64,000 nucleotides of DNA from Sphingopyxis sp. BSN-002 (GCF_022024275.1 NZ_CP091804.1:1488001-1552000); one strand, 5' to 3'; counted from the first letter of the stretch, positions 9,165 through 19,763 are shown. The notes: generated by a model not told the origin, from the sequence alone. A program made the numbers and translations.

Positions 9165-10067
9165 TCAAGCTGCCAGCGCCACGCCCTTCGCATGATCGGC
9201 GATCGCATCGGCGAGCGTGTCGACCAGCGCGAGCGGCAGGTCATGCCCCATTCCAGGGATCGTCAGCAGCCGCGCGCCGGGAATATTCTCGGCGGTGTCG
9301 CGTCCGCCCGCGATCGGAACCAGCGGGTCGGCCTCACCGTGAATCACCAGAGTCGGCGCCTTGATCGACTTCAGCATCGCGCGCCGGTCGCCATCGGCGA
9401 CGATCGCCGCCATCTGGCGTGCAACGCCCTGCGGATACCAGCCGCGTTCGAAATCGCTCCGCACGCGGCGCTGCAACCGATCCTCCGCGGCGGGATAATC
9501 GGGGCTGCCGATCACCCGCGCGGCGTTGACCGAATAAGCGATCAGCGCTTCGGTATCGCCGCTCATCGGCCGGTTGGCGAGCACGCGCATCGCTTCCTTT
9601 TGCGCGCGCGGTAGCCGCGGATTGCCCGTCGTCGACATCACCGACGTCAGCGACAGCACCCGCTCGGGATAGCGCGCCGCAATATGCTGCGAGATCATCC
9701 CACCCATCGAGGCGCCGACGATATGCGCGCGCTGGATACCGAGATGGTCGAGCAGCGCCATGCCGTCGGCCGCCATGTCGGCGAGCGTATAGGCACTGCG
9801 CACGGGCAGCTTCAGCGCCGCCTTCACGAACATCCATTTGAGGTTGGGAACGCCCGCCGCGTCAAAGCGCGTCGACAGGCCGACATCGCGATTGTCATAG
9901 CGGATGACGCGAAAGCCGTGCGCGACGAGCGCATCGACGAACTCGTCGGGCCACAAAGTCAGCTGTCCGCCGAGTCCCATCACCAGCAGGATCGCCGGCG
10001 CGTCCTTCGGCCCCTTGTCCTCATAAGTGATGCTGATGCCGTTCGCCGTCGTCTGCTCGGTCGTCAT
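9165..10067 (-). CDS. Alpha/beta fold hydrolase
   Basis: 300 residues. The oxyanion-hole region is LLVMGLGGQLTLWP, the nucleophile is S120 in VGASMGGM, and the catalytic His lies in IPGMGHDLP, with an acid around GEADPLVP. This is the layout of esterase/lipase-like hydrolases of the HsaD/haloperoxidase group. The substrate is unknown. A ribosome binding site AGGATCGGAG precedes the ATG. It stands alone between two differently transcribed genes. Confidence 0.88.
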   Translation of the reverse strand: MTTEQTTANGISITYEDKGPKDAPAILLVMGLGGQLTLWPDEFVDALVAHGFRVIRYDNRDVGLSTRFDAAGVPNLKWMFVKAALKLPVRSAYTLADMAADGMALLDHLGIQRAHIVGASMGGMISQHIAARYPERVLSLTSVMSTTGNPRLPRAQKEAMRVLANRPMSGDTEALIAYSVNAARVIGSPDYPAAEDRLQRRVRSDFERGWYPQGVARQMAAIVADGDRRAMLKSIKAPTLVIHGEADPLVPIAGGRDTAENIPGARLLTIPGMGHDLPLALVDTLADAIADHAKGVALAA

Positions 10068-10121
10068 ACCGCTCCGATCCTCTGCCGTTAGCCGACCAAC
10101 ATGCCGCGAAGTGCGGCGCGG

Positions 10122-11447
10122 TCAAGCCGTTGCGGGGCGATAATGCGCGGCGTCGGACTGGAACTCGGCGCGCCCATAGCCCGCGAGCTGGCGGTTGATC
10201 CGGCTAACGAGGCGGCGATCGGCCAGGTGGCGCAGCACCGGCAGCCGCGAAGCGACGCGGTAAGCGGCCATCCGACCCGCCAGCGCGAGCATCGTCGCGC
10301 CATAGATCAGATGATCGCGGCGGCCCACGGGCACGCCAACGCTGTCGGCGCGCTCGGCATCGCCGTTGAGGAAGGCCTTCACGAAAAAGACGCGGCTCAC
10401 CGAGCGCTCAAGCCGGCGCTTGACGCGGCCCGCGGGCGACGGGTCGTTCGACAGCTCGGCCTCCATCGTCGCGCGGAGTAGCCCGCCGCAGACCGGATCA
10501 TCATATTCATAGCGCAGCGTCGCGCTGCGCGTGCGCCAGATGCGGACGATCTCCTCGGGCGTATCGGCGAGCAGATCCTCGGGCAGCCCGAGCAGGAAGC
10601 AGCGATAGCGCGCCAGCTCGACGCGCCCGCGCTCGAGCCGGTTGAAACTCTTGCGCCCGCTCTTGAGTACGTCCTGCGACAGGAAATAGATCGGGATCAA
10701 CCCCGCGGGCATCTGATCGAGTTGCGGGATCGGCACGCCATAGGTGTCGGCGTCCCACATCCCCGGCCGCGACAGCACATTGACGCGCACCATCGAGTGC
10801 ATCAGCCGTACCATCGCCGCCGCCTTGAACCCCGGCCCGAAGCGATCGAGCGCGCCCGGCAAAGCCGTGGTCGCGAAGAAGGTTGCAGTCTCCTTCACCC
10901 GCCGTGCCGCTGTTGCGTGGCTCAGCGTCCCGGTGAGCGCCATCGGCAACGCCGAATATTTGTTGAGGAAAGTCGCGATAAAGGCGCCGCGGATCAGGAA
11001 GGGCGCAAGGTTCGCGGTCGCGTTCCGCTCATAGGCCGCCCCCTCCTCGACCAGCTCCATATCGACCCAGTCGGGCCTCGCTTCCATCTCGCGGATCAGC
11101 GCGACCAGCTCGGGCGGCGCGTCCTCGACAGCCTCGACACCCTTGTCGCATGCCTCGACCAGCATCGCGACGGTCCGCTGGAAGCCCATCGTCGGCATCA
11201 GCGCGGCATAAGCGTCGCCCGTCCGGTCGCCGAGCATCGTATATTCGCGGATGCGCGCCACAAGATCGGCATCGTCCAGATAGGCATCGCGATCGATCCC
11301 GCGCACCCGCCCCAATTCGGTCGTGGCTTCGGGATCGGGCGCCCAGCGTTCGGGCGCGCGATCGAAATCGAAGCGGCCGAACAGATCGGGCAAGGTGATG
11401 GCCTGGTCGCGGACCTGGCGGGCGATAGTGTCGAGCGCAGCGGTCAT
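10122..11447 (-). CDS. Oxygenase MpaB/Lcp-like family protein (DUF2236)
   Basis: 441 residues, strongly helical. Segments such as ARRVKETATFF and MVRLMHSMVRVN, and the central Arg/Lys/His arrangement, resemble the latex-clearing-protein and MpaB heme-binding fold. Members cleave polyisoprene or oxidise prenyl-type side chains; others are uncharacterised. Here the substrate is unknown. A short inverted repeat sits directly upstream of the start. Similar but shorter proteins are common in sphingomonads and actinobacteria. Confidence 0.72.
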   Translation of the reverse strand: MTAALDTIARQVRDQAITLPDLFGRFDFDRAPERWAPDPEATTELGRVRGIDRDAYLDDADLVARIREYTMLGDRTGDAYAALMPTMGFQRTVAMLVEACDKGVEAVEDAPPELVALIREMEARPDWVDMELVEEGAAYERNATANLAPFLIRGAFIATFLNKYSALPMALTGTLSHATAARRVKETATFFATTALPGALDRFGPGFKAAAMVRLMHSMVRVNVLSRPGMWDADTYGVPIPQLDQMPAGLIPIYFLSQDVLKSGRKSFNRLERGRVELARYRCFLLGLPEDLLADTPEEIVRIWRTRSATLRYEYDDPVCGGLLRATMEAELSNDPSPAGRVKRRLERSVSRVFFVKAFLNGDAERADSVGVPVGRRDHLIYGATMLALAGRMAAYRVASRLPVLRHLADRRLVSRINRQLAGYGRAEFQSDAAHYRPATA

Positions 11448-11462
11448 GGCACATAAGGTGCC
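11448..11462. repeat. Inverted repeat GGCAC-ATAAG-GTGCC before the oxygenase gene
   Basis: Five-base arms with a five-base AT-rich centre, abutting the start codon of the MpaB-family gene (ATG at 11447-11445). It could be an operator or an mRNA hairpin limiting initiation. No regulator gene is adjacent. Confidence 0.35.
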
Positions 11463-11480
11463 ATATTATTGACCCGAATG

Positions 11481-11738
11481 TCAGCCCATCAATCGCGACA
11501 GGATCGAGCGCCGCGGCACGGCGCGTGGTTTACGCTCTGTCAACGGTGTCAGAAACCAGCGAAAAAAGAGCAGCGCCGATGGCGATGCCAGAAGCGGCAA
11601 AAGGAAAATGATCAGCGACAGGCCCACAATCCAGCGGCCCGTGGACGCCGGGTCGGCGCACGCGCTCGCGCACTCGGGCGCCTCGACACCGGCGCCGAAA
11701 AGGATCAGCAATGACGACAAAGTTCGGCAAGTCCCCAC
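11481..11738 (-). CDS. Possible small membrane protein
   Basis: 85 residues from GTG at 11738, preceded by a good ribosome binding site GGGGAG six bases upstream. A strongly hydrophobic stretch from about residue 36 to 60 (IVGLSLIIFLLPLLASPS) suggests one or two membrane passes; the C-terminus is Arg-rich. I recognise no family. It is the only plausible gene in the 370-base gap between the oxygenase and the TRIC-type channel gene. The opposite-strand frame is Gln/Arg-rich and looks like a shadow. Confidence 0.45.
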   Translation of the reverse strand: MGTCRTLSSLLILFGAGVEAPECASACADPASTGRWIVGLSLIIFLLPLLASPSALLFFRWFLTPLTERKPRAVPRRSILSRLMG

Positions 11739-11817
11739 GGCGCGCTCCCCTGCGCGCCCGCCGCGATCCTATCGGATCAATGTTAAACGGAGCGTTGCGG
11801 CTCGATTAGGCCGCTGT

Positions 11818-12450
11818 TTACCGCGATTCGCGGGGGCCCCTATACGCTGGCAGCGCCAATGACCAGCGAATTGCTGCACCGCGCAAAATAAAGCCGGCGC
11901 CCGCTCCGGCGACCGCTGCCACCGGTGTTCCCGTTCCAAGCCACAGGAGCGTGAGGAAGAGACCCGACGCGAGCGCCGCCGCGGTGACATAGATTTCAGG
12001 CCGTACGATAATCGACGGCACCCCCGCCAATATGTCGCGGATCGTACCGCCAACGCAGCCGGTGATCACGCCCATCAGCAGCGCCGGGACGGGCGGAACG
12101 CCCCAGGCGAGCGCCTTCGCCGTCCCGAACACGGCATAAGCGGCAAGCCCGACCGCGTCGGCCCATTCGAGCAATTGCCCCTGCCACCAGCGTTCGGGCG
12201 TAACCCACACGATAAAGGCGATCGCGATGCACACCGCAGCGATCGCACTATCCTGTACCCAGAAGACCGGCGCGCCGATCAGCAGGTCGCGCACACTGCC
12301 GCCGCCGACGCCGGTAACCAGAGCGAAGAAGCAGGCGGTGATCAGGGTCTGGCGCAGCCGCACCGCCATCAGGGCACCCGACAACGCAAAGACGCCGATG
12401 CCCGCAAGATCGAGCAGGCGGACGATCAGCGCATTGTCGACGTCGGGCAC
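11818..12450 (-). CDS. TRIC/YicG-type (UPF0126) cation channel family membrane protein
   Basis: 210 residues with about seven hydrophobic segments arranged as two homologous halves. Each half carries the family signature: GVGGGSVRDLL in the first, GCVGGTIRDIL in the second. Structures of relatives show trimeric cation channels; the physiological ion in bacteria is unsettled, and some homologues affect glycine uptake. The start lies seven bases after the M20 peptidase stop, so it is likely co-transcribed with it. Confidence 0.88.
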   Translation of the reverse strand: MPDVDNALIVRLLDLAGIGVFALSGALMAVRLRQTLITACFFALVTGVGGGSVRDLLIGAPVFWVQDSAIAAVCIAIAFIVWVTPERWWQGQLLEWADAVGLAAYAVFGTAKALAWGVPPVPALLMGVITGCVGGTIRDILAGVPSIIVRPEIYVTAAALASGLFLTLLWLGTGTPVAAVAGAGAGFILRGAAIRWSLALPAYRGPRESR

Positions 12451-12456
12451 GATGCG

Positions 12457-13794
12457 TTACTTCGCGGCCGGACGCACGCCCGCGATGATCGACAGGACGA
12501 TCGCGGTCACCGCATTGCGGATCGCGGGCTCCGCCTGCGGCGCGAAGAATGGCGAATGATTCGTCGGGGCGGGCTCGCCCTTCGCCTTGAGTTCGGCGAG
12601 CTTTGCGGGATCATAGCCGCCGATCCCGAAGAAGAGCGACGGAACCCCGGCGTCAACGAACTCGGAGAAATCCTCGCTGCCCGACATCGGCTGGGCAGTT
12701 ACGGGAGCAAAGAGCAGACCCTTGCCGAAGACCGGGGTCAGCGCCTTCGCGGCGGCCGCGGCCATCGCCTCGTCGTTCATCAGCACGCCGGTGCCGCCAA
12801 GATAGGTGATCGTCGGGTCGGGCGCATTGCCCATCATCGCCGCCGCCTTGGCCGAGCGGGCCGTGCCGCCGCGCAGTAACTCGCGGACCTCGGGCGACTG
12901 CGAACGCAGGTTGACCTTCACCTCGGCACTGTCGGGAATGATGTTCGGCGCGCTGCCCGCGTTGATCGCGCCGATCGTCAGGACGCCGAACGCCGCCGGA
13001 TCCTTCTCGCGGCTGATCACCGTCTGCGCATCGGTGACGAAACGCGCCGCGATCGGGATCGGGTCGATCGTCGCCGCAGGCATCGAGCCATGACCGCCGC
13101 GGCCGTGGAAGGTGACCGAATAGCTGTCCGACGCCGACGAGGAAGCCCCCGCCTTGATCGCGACGGCCCCGGCCGGAAGGTTGGTAACGTGCGCCGCAAA
13201 GCCGAAGTCGGGCTTCGGAAAGCGGGTCAGCAACCCGTCATCGAGCATCGCACGCGCGCCCTTCAACGGCTCCTCGGCGGGCTGGCCGATCAGCACGACC
13301 GTGCCCGACCAGCTGTCACGCATCGCGGAAAGCGCCTGCGCAACGCCGATCAGATAGGCGACATGCGTGTCGTGCCCGCACGCGTGCATCACAGGCACGT
13401 CCTTGCCCTCATAGGTTGCGCGCACCTTGCTCGACCACGGAAGCCCGGTCTTCTCTTCCAGCGGAAGCGCGTCCATGTCGGCGCGGACGAGGATCGTCGG
13501 ACCTTCGCCATTTTTCAGCACGGCGACGACGCCGGTGCCTCCGACCTTCTCGGTGACGGTGAACCCCGCCTTGCGCAGTTGCTGCGCAAGGATGCCGGCG
13601 GTACGGGCCTCCTGCATCCCGAGTTCGGGATGCAGGTGCAGATCCTTGTAGATCGCCTCGAGCGCGGGATAATTGCTGTCGAGAATCGCGGTCAGCCGCG
13701 TGTTCGCCGCCGACAGGTCAGGCGCCGCCTGTACGCTCGTCGCCACAAGCGAGAGAGCGAGCGAAGCCGCTCCCGCGAGCCAGTGCTTCGCCAT
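12457..13794 (-). CDS. Exported M20 family metallopeptidase/amidohydrolase
   Basis: 445 residues with a Sec signal peptide ending near VATSVQA (about residue 23). Metal-binding motifs are LVRADMDALPLEEKTG, MHACGHDTHVAYL and GQPAEE, as in hippurate hydrolase/IAA-amino-acid hydrolase-type M20D enzymes; a dimerisation domain lies in the middle. It hydrolyses N-acylated amino acids or small peptides, here probably in the periplasm. RBS GGGGAGAGAG lies just before the ATG. The gene is 24 bases after the lpdA stop. Confidence 0.9.
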   Translation of the reverse strand: MAKHWLAGAASLALSLVATSVQAAPDLSAANTRLTAILDSNYPALEAIYKDLHLHPELGMQEARTAGILAQQLRKAGFTVTEKVGGTGVVAVLKNGEGPTILVRADMDALPLEEKTGLPWSSKVRATYEGKDVPVMHACGHDTHVAYLIGVAQALSAMRDSWSGTVVLIGQPAEEPLKGARAMLDDGLLTRFPKPDFGFAAHVTNLPAGAVAIKAGASSSASDSYSVTFHGRGGHGSMPAATIDPIPIAARFVTDAQTVISREKDPAAFGVLTIGAINAGSAPNIIPDSAEVKVNLRSQSPEVRELLRGGTARSAKAAAMMGNAPDPTITYLGGTGVLMNDEAMAAAAAKALTPVFGKGLLFAPVTAQPMSGSEDFSEFVDAGVPSLFFGIGGYDPAKLAELKAKGEPAPTNHSPFFAPQAEPAIRNAVTAIVLSIIAGVRPAAK

Positions 13795-13818
13795 GTCTCT
13801 CTCCCCTGTTCTGCTTCG

Positions 13819-15216
13819 TCAGACGTGGATCGGCTTGCCGGTCACCGCCATCGCGGCTTCCTTGATCGCCTCGCTGTGCGTCGGGTGCGCATGGCAGGTG
13901 TAGGCAATGTCTTCGGACGTCGCGCCGAATTCCATCGCCTGCGCGGCCTGCGCGATCATCGTGCCCGCGACGCTTGCGATGCACCACACACCGAGCACGC
14001 GGTCGCTCTTGGCGTCGGCGATCACCTTCACGAAACCATCGGGTTCGTGATTGGTCTTGGCGCGGCTGTTCGCGAGCATCGGGAATTTGCCGACCTTGAC
14101 CTCGCCGCGTTCCTTCGCCTGCTCTTCGGTCAGGCCAACGCCGGCGATTTCGGGCCAAGTGTAGACGACCGACGGGATGACGTCGTGGTTCACGATGCCG
14201 GTCAGCCCGGCGATATTCTCGGCGCAGGCAATGCCTTCGTCCTCGGCCTTGTGTGCGAGCATCGGGCCCGGAATGACGTCGCCGATCGCCCAGATACCCG
14301 GAACGCTCGTGCGAAAATCATGGTCGGTTTCGATCTGGCCGCGCTGGTTCAGCGCCAGACCCGCCTTGTCGAGGCCGAGACCCTCGGTGTTCGGGCGGCG
14401 ACCGATCGACACGAGCACGACGTCGGCTTCGAGCGTTTCGGCGTCACCGCCGGCCGCGGGTTCGAGCGTAAGCACCGCCTTCTTGCCCTTGACCTCGGCC
14501 TTGGTGACCTTGGTCTTGAGCTTGAAGTCCATACCCTGTTTCTTGAAGATCCTGTTCGCTTCCTTGCGGACGTCGCCGTCCATGCCGGGCAGGATCTGGT
14601 CGAGATATTCGACAACGGTGACCTTCGCGCCAAGACGGCGCCACACGCTGCCGAGTTCGAGCCCGATCACGCCGCCGCCGATCACGACCATATGATCCGG
14701 TACCTTGGCGAGCTCGAGGGCGCCGGTCGAATCGACGATGATCTGCTTGTCGTTATCGACCGCGACGCCCGGAAGCGGGGTCACCGACGAACCGGTCGCA
14801 ACGATGATGTTCTTCGCGCGGACGCTCTTGCCCGCAACCTCGACGGTATCGGCCGACGTGAACTGGGCATAGCCCTTCAGCCAGTCGATCTTGTTCTTCT
14901 TGAACAGGAATTCGATGCCGCCGGTCAGGCCCTTCACCGCATCGATGCGCTGGCCGTGCATCGTCGGCAGGTCGAGCTCGGGCTTCACCTTGATGCCCAT
15001 CTTCGCCATTGCGCCGCCCGCGGCCGCCTCGAAATATTCCGATGCATGCAGCATCGCTTTCGAGGGAATGCAGCCGACGTTGAGGCACGTCCCGCCCAGC
15101 GTCTCGCGCCCCTCGGCACAAGCGGTCTTCAGGCCCAGCTGCGCCGCGCGGATCGCCGCGACATAACCGCCGGGGCCGGCACCGATGACAAGGACGTCGT
15201 AGTCGTAATCACTCAT
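13819..15216 (-). CDS. lpdA: Dihydrolipoyl dehydrogenase (E3)
   Basis: 465 residues. It has FAD-binding VIGAGPGGYVAAIRAAQLG at the N-terminus, the redox disulfide GGTCLNVGCIPSK, a second dinucleotide motif (IGGGVIGLELGS) for NAD, and the C-terminal active-site His-Glu in HAHPTHSEAIKEA. It reoxidises dihydrolipoamide. Its position at the end of sucA-odhB makes it the E3 of 2-oxoglutarate dehydrogenase, possibly shared with other complexes. The start overlaps the preceding low-GC gene by four bases (ATGA). Confidence 0.96.
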   Translation of the reverse strand: MSDYDYDVLVIGAGPGGYVAAIRAAQLGLKTACAEGRETLGGTCLNVGCIPSKAMLHASEYFEAAAGGAMAKMGIKVKPELDLPTMHGQRIDAVKGLTGGIEFLFKKNKIDWLKGYAQFTSADTVEVAGKSVRAKNIIVATGSSVTPLPGVAVDNDKQIIVDSTGALELAKVPDHMVVIGGGVIGLELGSVWRRLGAKVTVVEYLDQILPGMDGDVRKEANRIFKKQGMDFKLKTKVTKAEVKGKKAVLTLEPAAGGDAETLEADVVLVSIGRRPNTEGLGLDKAGLALNQRGQIETDHDFRTSVPGIWAIGDVIPGPMLAHKAEDEGIACAENIAGLTGIVNHDVIPSVVYTWPEIAGVGLTEEQAKERGEVKVGKFPMLANSRAKTNHEPDGFVKVIADAKSDRVLGVWCIASVAGTMIAQAAQAMEFGATSEDIAYTCHAHPTHSEAIKEAAMAVTGKPIHV

Positions 15217-15671
15217 TTGTACTTCTCCAGCCGGTCATAAAAGCCAGTCCATGGGCGACCTTCTATAACCTCAACAGGTTCGGGATACTTGTCCCGCATT
15301 GCAATCTTACCGGCTGCATCCAAGCCGTTGTACCAATCGGCGAAGACATGCCAGTAATCTTCACCCGCACCCATGCGCCAGCCGATGGAACCGAGGCCGA
15401 TGTGCGGAAATGCCAACCAAGGCGGTGTCAAAAAGCCTTCATCATCACGATATTTTTCAGCTTCGCGAACGGGGTCATATGGCGGCACCCCGAACACATC
15501 GTAGAATGTATCATTGTGAGCGATAGGAGGATGTAACTCGCGATAGTCAGCCTTCTGCCCTTCCGGTAACGCAACAAACCATTGGCGCCACTCCTTGATA
15601 TAGTCCCCCTTGCCAAGGACCCATGACCCATCGGCAAAATAGTCGGGGTCCACTTTCCAAGGGGGCTCCAT
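15213..15671 (-). CDS. Uncharacterised low-GC protein inserted between odhB and lpdA
   Basis: 152 residues, rich in Trp, Tyr, Phe, Pro and charged residues (e.g. YIKEWRQWF, WRMGAGEDYWHVFADWY), with no signal peptide or membrane segment; I recognise no family. Base composition differs sharply: 15241-15300 has 31 G/C of 60 and 15421-15480 has 28 of 60, against 43 of 60 at 15061-15120 in lpdA. It begins 15 bases after odhB and its stop overlaps the lpdA start (ATGA), so it is translated as part of the operon. Recent acquisition is likely; the function is unknown. Confidence 0.75.
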   Translation of the reverse strand: MEPPWKVDPDYFADGSWVLGKGDYIKEWRQWFVALPEGQKADYRELHPPIAHNDTFYDVFGVPPYDPVREAEKYRDDEGFLTPPWLAFPHIGLGSIGWRMGAGEDYWHVFADWYNGLDAAGKIAMRDKYPEPVEVIEGRPWTGFYDRLEKYK

Positions 15672-15685
15672 CCGGACTGCTACCC

Positions 15686-16915
15686 TTAAAGATCGATCAG
15701 CAAACGCGTCGGATCCTCGATCGCTTCCTTGATCGTCTTGAGGAAGGTCACCGCTTCGCGGCCGTCGATCAGGCGGTGGTCATAGCTCATCGCGAGATAC
15801 ATCATCGGACGGATCACGATCTCGCCATTGCGGACGACCGGGCGATCCTCGATGCGGTGGAGGCCGAGTACCGCCGACTGCGGCGGATTGATGATCGGGG
15901 TCGACATCAGACCGCCGAACACGCCGCCGTTCGAGATGGTGAAGGTGCCGCCGGTCATGTCGTCGATCGTCAGCGTGCCTTCCTTGGCGCGCTTGCCGAG
16001 GTCGGCGATCGCTTTCTCGATTTCGGCAAAGCTCATGCTGTCGGCGTTGCGCACGACGGGCACGACGAGGCCGTTCGGGGCGCTGACCGCGACCGAGACG
16101 TCGAGATAATTGTGATAGACGATCTCGTCGCCCTCGATGCGGGCGTTGACCGCGGGGATGTCATGCGCGGCGAGTGCGACCGCCTTGGTGAAGAAGCTCA
16201 TGAAGCCGAGGCGGACGCCGTGCTTCTTCTCGAAGCTTTCGCGATAACGGTCGCGCGTCGCCATCACCGCCGACATGTCGACGTCGTTGAAGGTCGTCAG
16301 CATCGCCGCGGTGTCCTGCGCCGATTTCAGGCGCTTGGCGATCGTCTGGCGGAGGCGCGTCATCTTGACGCGCTCTTCCTGACGACCGGGCGCGCCGCTC
16401 GAAACGGGGGCTGCGGCGGCCGCAGGCGCCGGAGCGGCGTCGGCGGCAGGCGCCGCGCTGGCGGCGGCGAGCACATCTTCCTTGGTCAGACGGCCGTCCT
16501 TGCCGGTGCCCTGGATCTTCGTCGGGTCGACGCCATGTTCGAGAACGAGGCGGCGAACGGCGGGCGACAGCGTGGTCACGCCATCTTCGCTCGCGGTCGC
16601 CGGAGCAGGCGCTGCCGGGGCCGCCTGCGCGGCGGGCGCCGGTGCGGGAGTCGCCGCGGGAGCGGCAGCAGCGGAACCGCCCGCCTCGACCGTCGCAATC
16701 ACCGCACCGACGTTGACCGTGTCTCCCACGCCGGCGAGCTGCTGGCCCATCACGCCCGCGACGGGCGAGGGAACCTCGACCGCGACCTTGTCGGTTTCGA
16801 GGCTGGCGATCGGCTCGTCGAGTGCGACCGCTTCGCCGGGCTTCTTCAGCCATTCGCCGATCGTGGCTTCGGTGACGCTTTCGCCGAGCGTGGGGACTTT
16901 GACTTCGGTGCTCAT
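15686..16915 (-). CDS. odhB: 2-oxoglutarate dehydrogenase E2, dihydrolipoyl succinyltransferase
   Basis: 409 residues from the ATG at 16915 ([13 protein letters not shown]); a longer frame upstream is not protein-like. One lipoyl domain has the lipoyl-lysine in ETDKVAVEV, followed by a long Ala/Pro linker. A peripheral subunit binding domain ([18 protein letters not shown]) precedes a catalytic domain ending in [12 protein letters not shown] with the catalytic His. It transfers succinyl groups to CoA in the TCA cycle and forms the core of the complex with SucA and LpdA. Confidence 0.96.
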   Translation of the reverse strand: MSTEVKVPTLGESVTEATIGEWLKKPGEAVALDEPIASLETDKVAVEVPSPVAGVMGQQLAGVGDTVNVGAVIATVEAGGSAAAAPAATPAPAPAAQAAPAAPAPATASEDGVTTLSPAVRRLVLEHGVDPTKIQGTGKDGRLTKEDVLAAASAAPAADAAPAPAAAAAPVSSGAPGRQEERVKMTRLRQTIAKRLKSAQDTAAMLTTFNDVDMSAVMATRDRYRESFEKKHGVRLGFMSFFTKAVALAAHDIPAVNARIEGDEIVYHNYLDVSVAVSAPNGLVVPVVRNADSMSFAEIEKAIADLGKRAKEGTLTIDDMTGGTFTISNGGVFGGLMSTPIINPPQSAVLGLHRIEDRPVVRNGEIVIRPMMYLAMSYDHRLIDGREAVTFLKTIKEAIEDPTRLLIDL

Positions 16916-16940
16916 TGGTGCAGTTCCTTGGGGCTTAAGC

Positions 16941-19763
16941 TCAGGCTTTGTTCTTGGCGCGGCGGATTTCGGCGCGAACCGAAAGCCCCAGCGCATCGGC
17001 GACGAGCGCCGACTGTTCGGTCTGGTGACGGCTCATCAGGCCGGTCGCGGGCGAGGCGGCGGCGGCGCGGCCGGCATAGCGCGGGCGCATGCCCTTGTGG
17101 CCGGCTTCGTTCAGCGCCTCCTCGATCAGCGGCTCGACGAAGAACCAGCTGCCGTTGTTGCGTGGTTCTTCCTGTGCCCAGACGACCTCTTCGAGATTCT
17201 TCATCCGCTTCAGGCGCACCGCGAGCGGCTCGCCCGGGAAGGGATAGATCTGCTCGATGCGGATCACCGTCGTATCGGTCTGGCCGGCAGCATCGCGCGC
17301 TTCCATCAGGTCGTAACCGACCTTGCCCGAGCAGAGCACGACACGCTTGATGTCGGCGTCGGCGGGCGGGGTACGGTCCGACATGATACGGCGGAAATGC
17401 GCGTCACCGATGAAATCCGACCGCTGCGATACCGCGAGCTTGTGACGGAGCAGCGACTTCGGCGTCATGATGATCAGCGGCTTGCGGAACGGACGCAGCA
17501 TCTGGCGGCGCAGGACGTGGAAATAGTTCGACGGGGTCGAAATATTGCACACCTGGATATTGTCGCCCGCGCACAGCTGCAGGAAGCGTTCGAGACGCGC
17601 CGAGCTGTGCTCGGGCCCCTGCCCTTCATACCCGTGCGGCAGCAGCATCACGAGGCCGTTGGCGCGCAGCCACTTGGCCTCACCCGCGGCGATGAACTGG
17701 TCGATCATGATCTGCGCGCCGTTGGCGAAATCGCCGAACTGCGCTTCCCAGAGCACGAGGCTCTTCGGATCGGCCATCGCATAGCCATATTCGAAGCCGA
17801 GCACGCCATATTCGGAGAGCGGGCTGTCGAGCACCTCGAACCGGCCGTGCGGCACGGTCGTCAGCGGCACATATTTATGCTCGTCGGTCTGGTCGACCCA
17901 CACCGCGTGACGCTGGCTGAAGGTGCCGCGGCCCGAATCCTGGCCCGAAAGGCGCACCTGATAGCCTTCGCTGAGCAGGGTACCGAAGGCGAGGCTTTCG
18001 GCGGTTGCCCAGTCGAACACCTCGTTATCGCTCTTGTCGGCGAACATTGCGGCGCGTGCGTCGATCACGCGGCGCAGCGTCTTGTGCACTTCCAGATCGC
18101 CCGGGATCGTCGTCAGCGTGCGGCCGATCGAGTCGAACAATTTGTCCGACACGCCCGTCGCGATGTTGCGGCGCGCATTCTCGGCATCGGCGGGGGTGTG
18201 GAGCCCCGACCAGCGGCCGGCGAACCAGTCGGCCTTGTTCGGCTTATAGCTTTTCGCGGCCTCGAAATCGCCTTCGAGCTGCGCGACGAATTCGGCGCGG
18301 CGGGCATCGGCCCAGCCGGCATCGATCACGCCTTCGGCTTCGAGCTTCGCGGCGCAGAGCTGCGACACCGGCGGATGCTGGCGGATGACCGCATACATCA
18401 GCGGCTGCGTGAACGAAGGCTCGTCGCCTTCGTTATGGCCGAAGCGGCGATAGCACCACATGTCGATCACGACGTCGCGCTTGAACTTCTGGCGGAAGTC
18501 GATCGCGAGCTTGCACGCAAAGGTCACCGCTTCGGGATCGTCGCCGTTGACGTGCAGGATCGGCGCCATCACGCCCTTCGCGACGTCCGACGGATAGGGC
18601 GACGAGCGCGCATATTGCGGGCTGGTCGTGAAGCCGATCTGGTTGTTGACGATGAAGTGGATGCAGCCGCCGGTGTTATAACCGCGGATGCCCGAGAAGC
18701 CGAGGCACTCCCAGACGATTCCCTGCCCCGCGAACGCCGCGTCGCCATGGATCAGCACGGGCAGCACCTGCTCATGCTTGTCGAGGTCGTCGCGCACGAC
18801 CTGTTGCGCGCGCACCTTTCCGAGCACGACCGGATCGGCCGCCTCGAGGTGCGACGGGTTGGGAACGAGCGACATATGCACCGATGCGCCGCCGAACTCA
18901 CGGTCGGTCGAGGTGCCGAGGTGATATTTGACGTCGCCCGAACCGCCGACATCGTCGGGGTTGGCGCTGCCGCCCGAAAATTCGTGGAAGATCACCTTGT
19001 ACGGCTTGGCCATGACGTTCGCGAGCATGTTGAGGCGCCCGCGGTGCGCCATGCCGTACACGATTTCCTTCACGCCATATTGGCCGCCATATTTGATGAT
19101 GGCTTCCATAGCGGGGATCATCGATTCGCCGCCGTCGAGACCGAAGCGCTTCGTCCCGACATATTTGCGCGCGAGGAACTTCTCCCATTCCTCGGCCTGG
19201 ATCACCTTGTTCAGGATGGCGCGTTTGCCCTCGACCGAAAATTCGATGATCTTGTCGGCGCCTTCCATCCGTTCCTGCAGGAACTGGCGCTCCTCGATGT
19301 CGGCGATATGCATATATTCGAGGCCGACATTGCCGCAGTAGTTCGCGCGCAGGATCGCCACGACTTCGCGCACCGTCGCCTTTTCGAGGCCGAGCGCCCC
19401 GCCGAGCCAGACCGGACGGTCCTGATCGGCGCCGGTGAAACCGTGGTACTCGGGCGTCAAATCGGCAGGCAGCTCGCGCGTGCTGAGCCCCAGCGGGTCG
19501 AGGTTCGCAGCCAGATGACCGCGGACGCGATAGGTGCGGATCAGCATCATCGCACGGATCGAATCGTTCGCCGCGCGTTCGACCTCGGCGTTCGACAGCG
19601 GCGCGCCGGCCTTGGCGGCGGCGGCCTTCACCGCGACCTGCATCTGCTGCGGATCGAGCGCGGCGGTCAGGTCGTCGCTGTCGATCAGCGGCCAGTTCTT
19701 CGGCGCCCAGCTGGGGCCGGCCTGGACTTCATCGACGTCGAAGCTTTGTCGTTCGAGGTTCAT
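16941..19763 (-). CDS. sucA: 2-oxoglutarate dehydrogenase E1 component
   Basis: 940 residues from the ATG at 19763 ([13 protein letters not shown]). Typical E1o features are visible: the N-terminal helical segment, [29 protein letters not shown], the ThDP region [12 protein letters not shown] and [16 protein letters not shown], and later [19 protein letters not shown] and [21 protein letters not shown]. It decarboxylates 2-oxoglutarate with ThDP and succinylates the E2 lipoyl group. It lies 25 bases upstream of odhB in one operon. Confidence 0.97.
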   Translation of the reverse strand: MNLERQSFDVDEVQAGPSWAPKNWPLIDSDDLTAALDPQQMQVAVKAAAAKAGAPLSNAEVERAANDSIRAMMLIRTYRVRGHLAANLDPLGLSTRELPADLTPEYHGFTGADQDRPVWLGGALGLEKATVREVVAILRANYCGNVGLEYMHIADIEERQFLQERMEGADKIIEFSVEGKRAILNKVIQAEEWEKFLARKYVGTKRFGLDGGESMIPAMEAIIKYGGQYGVKEIVYGMAHRGRLNMLANVMAKPYKVIFHEFSGGSANPDDVGGSGDVKYHLGTSTDREFGGASVHMSLVPNPSHLEAADPVVLGKVRAQQVVRDDLDKHEQVLPVLIHGDAAFAGQGIVWECLGFSGIRGYNTGGCIHFIVNNQIGFTTSPQYARSSPYPSDVAKGVMAPILHVNGDDPEAVTFACKLAIDFRQKFKRDVVIDMWCYRRFGHNEGDEPSFTQPLMYAVIRQHPPVSQLCAAKLEAEGVIDAGWADARRAEFVAQLEGDFEAAKSYKPNKADWFAGRWSGLHTPADAENARRNIATGVSDKLFDSIGRTLTTIPGDLEVHKTLRRVIDARAAMFADKSDNEVFDWATAESLAFGTLLSEGYQVRLSGQDSGRGTFSQRHAVWVDQTDEHKYVPLTTVPHGRFEVLDSPLSEYGVLGFEYGYAMADPKSLVLWEAQFGDFANGAQIMIDQFIAAGEAKWLRANGLVMLLPHGYEGQGPEHSSARLERFLQLCAGDNIQVCNISTPSNYFHVLRRQMLRPFRKPLIIMTPKSLLRHKLAVSQRSDFIGDAHFRRIMSDRTPPADADIKRVVLCSGKVGYDLMEARDAAGQTDTTVIRIEQIYPFPGEPLAVRLKRMKNLEEVVWAQEEPRNNGSWFFVEPLIEEALNEAGHKGMRPRYAGRAAAASPATGLMSRHQTEQSALVADALGLSVRAEIRRAKNKA

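Noticed and set aside
11469..11714. Plus-strand 81-codon frame in the 11448-11817 gap
   Set aside because: Gln/Arg/Lys-rich without a ribosome binding site; the minus-strand frame has a hydrophobic segment and GGGGAG upstream.
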